From JAVVHE01 sp032249695 (lineage in GTDB: Bacteria; Pseudomonadota; Alphaproteobacteria; Sphingomonadales; Sphingomonadaceae), in the NCBI GenBank assembly GCA_032249695.1, contig JAVVHE010000021.1, positions 1 to 48,759 of the forward strand: a DNA stretch of 48,759 bases, given 5' to 3'. The stretch's first letter is position 1; every line of letters starts with the position of its first letter. A program made the position numbers and the translations under genes. This document shows positions 48,118 to 48,759 of this stretch, piece after piece. The notes under the pieces are model-generated. The model was given only the letters and a program-made list of their open reading frames with translations, did not search any database and was not told the origin of the DNA.

Positions 48118-48186
48118 GCGGTCTCCCGGGCGGCAACGCTGCGGGAGCGGGCACCGCCTGACACCGATCGCGCTTTTGAAGCGCTG

Positions 48187-48226
48187 AAAAAATCGGTGTT
48201 GACGGGCCTGCTGGAAACGCCATATG
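48187..48226 (+). promoter_or_regulatory. rRNA operon promoter P2 (putative)
   Basis: A6 run (48187-48192), TTGACG (48199-48204), 16 bases, then CATATG (48221-48226) followed by GTGG. It shares the CATATGGyGG sequence with P1. Confidence 0.6.
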
Positions 48227-48271
48227 GTGGCTTCCTCGCTGACGCAGGGCGATGTGCCCGGCCGAAGCAGC

Positions 48272-48341
48272 CCTCTCACATGCTGCGGTCGCAGTTCCGG
48301 ACCAGTCGGACCGGGGTGTGAGAGGTTTTCGCTCTTTCTCA
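48272..48341 (+). promoter_or_regulatory. rRNA leader hairpin and boxA-like antitermination site
   Basis: CCTCTCACA (48272-48280) pairs perfectly with TGTGAGAGG (48317-48325), enclosing smaller GC hairpins, and is followed by TTTTCGCTCTTTCTCA. The last part (48330-48341) resembles boxA (TGCTCTTTAACA). The order hairpin then boxA fits an rRNA antitermination site; without antitermination the hairpin plus T-rich run could act as an attenuator. The remaining leader to 48561 holds no gene. Confidence 0.5.
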
Positions 48342-48561
48342 TCGTAGGTAATCGATGAAGGGACATGTGGGCGGCGGCCCGCAGTCCGGCGGCTCAAGGC
48401 GCCGGATCCTGCGGAAACATTCGCGGTCCTATGTCTCAACGTGACCACCCGCGCTCTGGCCTTAGTCGGACAGGGCGCGAGTAAACGTTGTGCAGACTTC
48501 AGGAACAGCTCCTTGATCGGGCTGGTTGGTTGGGTTCGCCTGGTCGGCCGGTTCGCACATG

Positions 48562-48759
48562 AACTTGAGAGTTTGATCCTGGCTCAGAACGAACGCTGGC
48601 GGCATGCCTAACACATGCAAGTCGAACGAGACCTTCGGGTCTAGTGGCGCACGGGTGCGTAACACGTGGGAATCTGCCCAAAGGTACGGAATAACTCAGG
48701 GAAACTTGAGCTAATACCGTATGATGCCGAAAGGCCAAAGATTTATCGCCTTTGGATGA
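48562..48759 (+). rRNA. 16S ribosomal RNA, 5' part (runs off the right edge)
   Basis: AACTTGAGAGTTTGATCCTG begins the canonical 16S 5' end, followed by GCTCAGAACGAACGCTGGCG and the V1-V2 region. The short V1 loop (GAGACCTTCGGGTCT) and the GGAATAACTCAGGGAAACTT segment are typical of Sphingomonas and relatives. Only about 200 bases are in the window. The exact mature 5' end is estimated. Confidence 0.97.

Overview
The window is a GC-rich alphaproteobacterial chromosome segment, almost certainly from a Sphingomonas-like member of the Sphingomonadaceae. The 5' end of a 16S rRNA gene at the right edge reads as sphingomonad. The gene content agrees: a GapR-type DUF2312 protein, a DUF4167 protein next to prfA-prmC, a very long TonB-dependent receptor and a PEP-CTERM-like secreted protein.

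Layout. (1) 1-2086: the edge of an integrative element. Small overlapping ORFs lead into a tyrosine recombinase that runs up to the 3' end of a tRNA-Thr(CGT) gene, the probable attachment site. (2) 2145-23055, mostly minus strand: the transcription/translation cluster tRNA-Trp, secE-nusG-rplK-rplA, rplJ-rplL, rpoB-rpoC, then rsmB. This normally contiguous cluster is split twice. A TPR/HTH regulator, a PEP-CTERM-like gene and a PEP-CTERM remnant lie between rplA and rplJ. A tightly packed five-gene operon (FkbH-like enzyme, acyl carrier protein, AAC(3)-fold acyltransferase, VOC protein, polysaccharide-deacetylase-like protein) lies between rplL and rpoB. (3) 23418-34248: gapR-like gene, EF-hand protein, phytoene-synthase-like protein, ettA, an atypical D-aminoacylase-family protein, a DUF3089 hydrolase with ruvX, an enoyl-CoA hydratase coupled to an M24 peptidase, a DMT-type membrane protein and a VOC protein. 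(4) 34338-38208: tRNA-Glu, recJ, a small membrane protein, ispG. (5) 38412-42278: a 1288-residue TonB-dependent receptor. (6) 42367-48042: hisS, prfA, prmC, DUF4167, a small membrane protein and a CBS protein. (7) 48043-48759: rRNA promoter region, leader and the start of 16S.

How it works together. The split ribosomal/RNA-polymerase cluster appears to have been given separate control signals. rplJL has a TTGACC-17-TATCAC promoter and an L10-type leader. rplL is followed by a strong intrinsic terminator. The FkbH operon has a TTGCGG-17-TATAGA promoter placed so that its mRNA would be leaderless. rpoBC has its own TTGACA-17-TATCTG promoter just beyond the last inserted gene. Three promoters here (rpoB, rplJ, ispG) have inverted-repeat spacers, and three (rplJ, gapR-like, tRNA-Glu) have a -35 TTGACC that contains the TGA stop codon of the upstream gene.

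The most interesting system is the FkbH/ACP/acyltransferase/VOC/deacetylase module. From family knowledge I infer that it makes a carrier-bound C3 acyl unit (glyceryl-ACP type) and transfers it to a sugar or other amine on a surface glycan. Its position inside the RNA polymerase cluster is unusual. All function calls rest on sequence reading alone; no database search was run.
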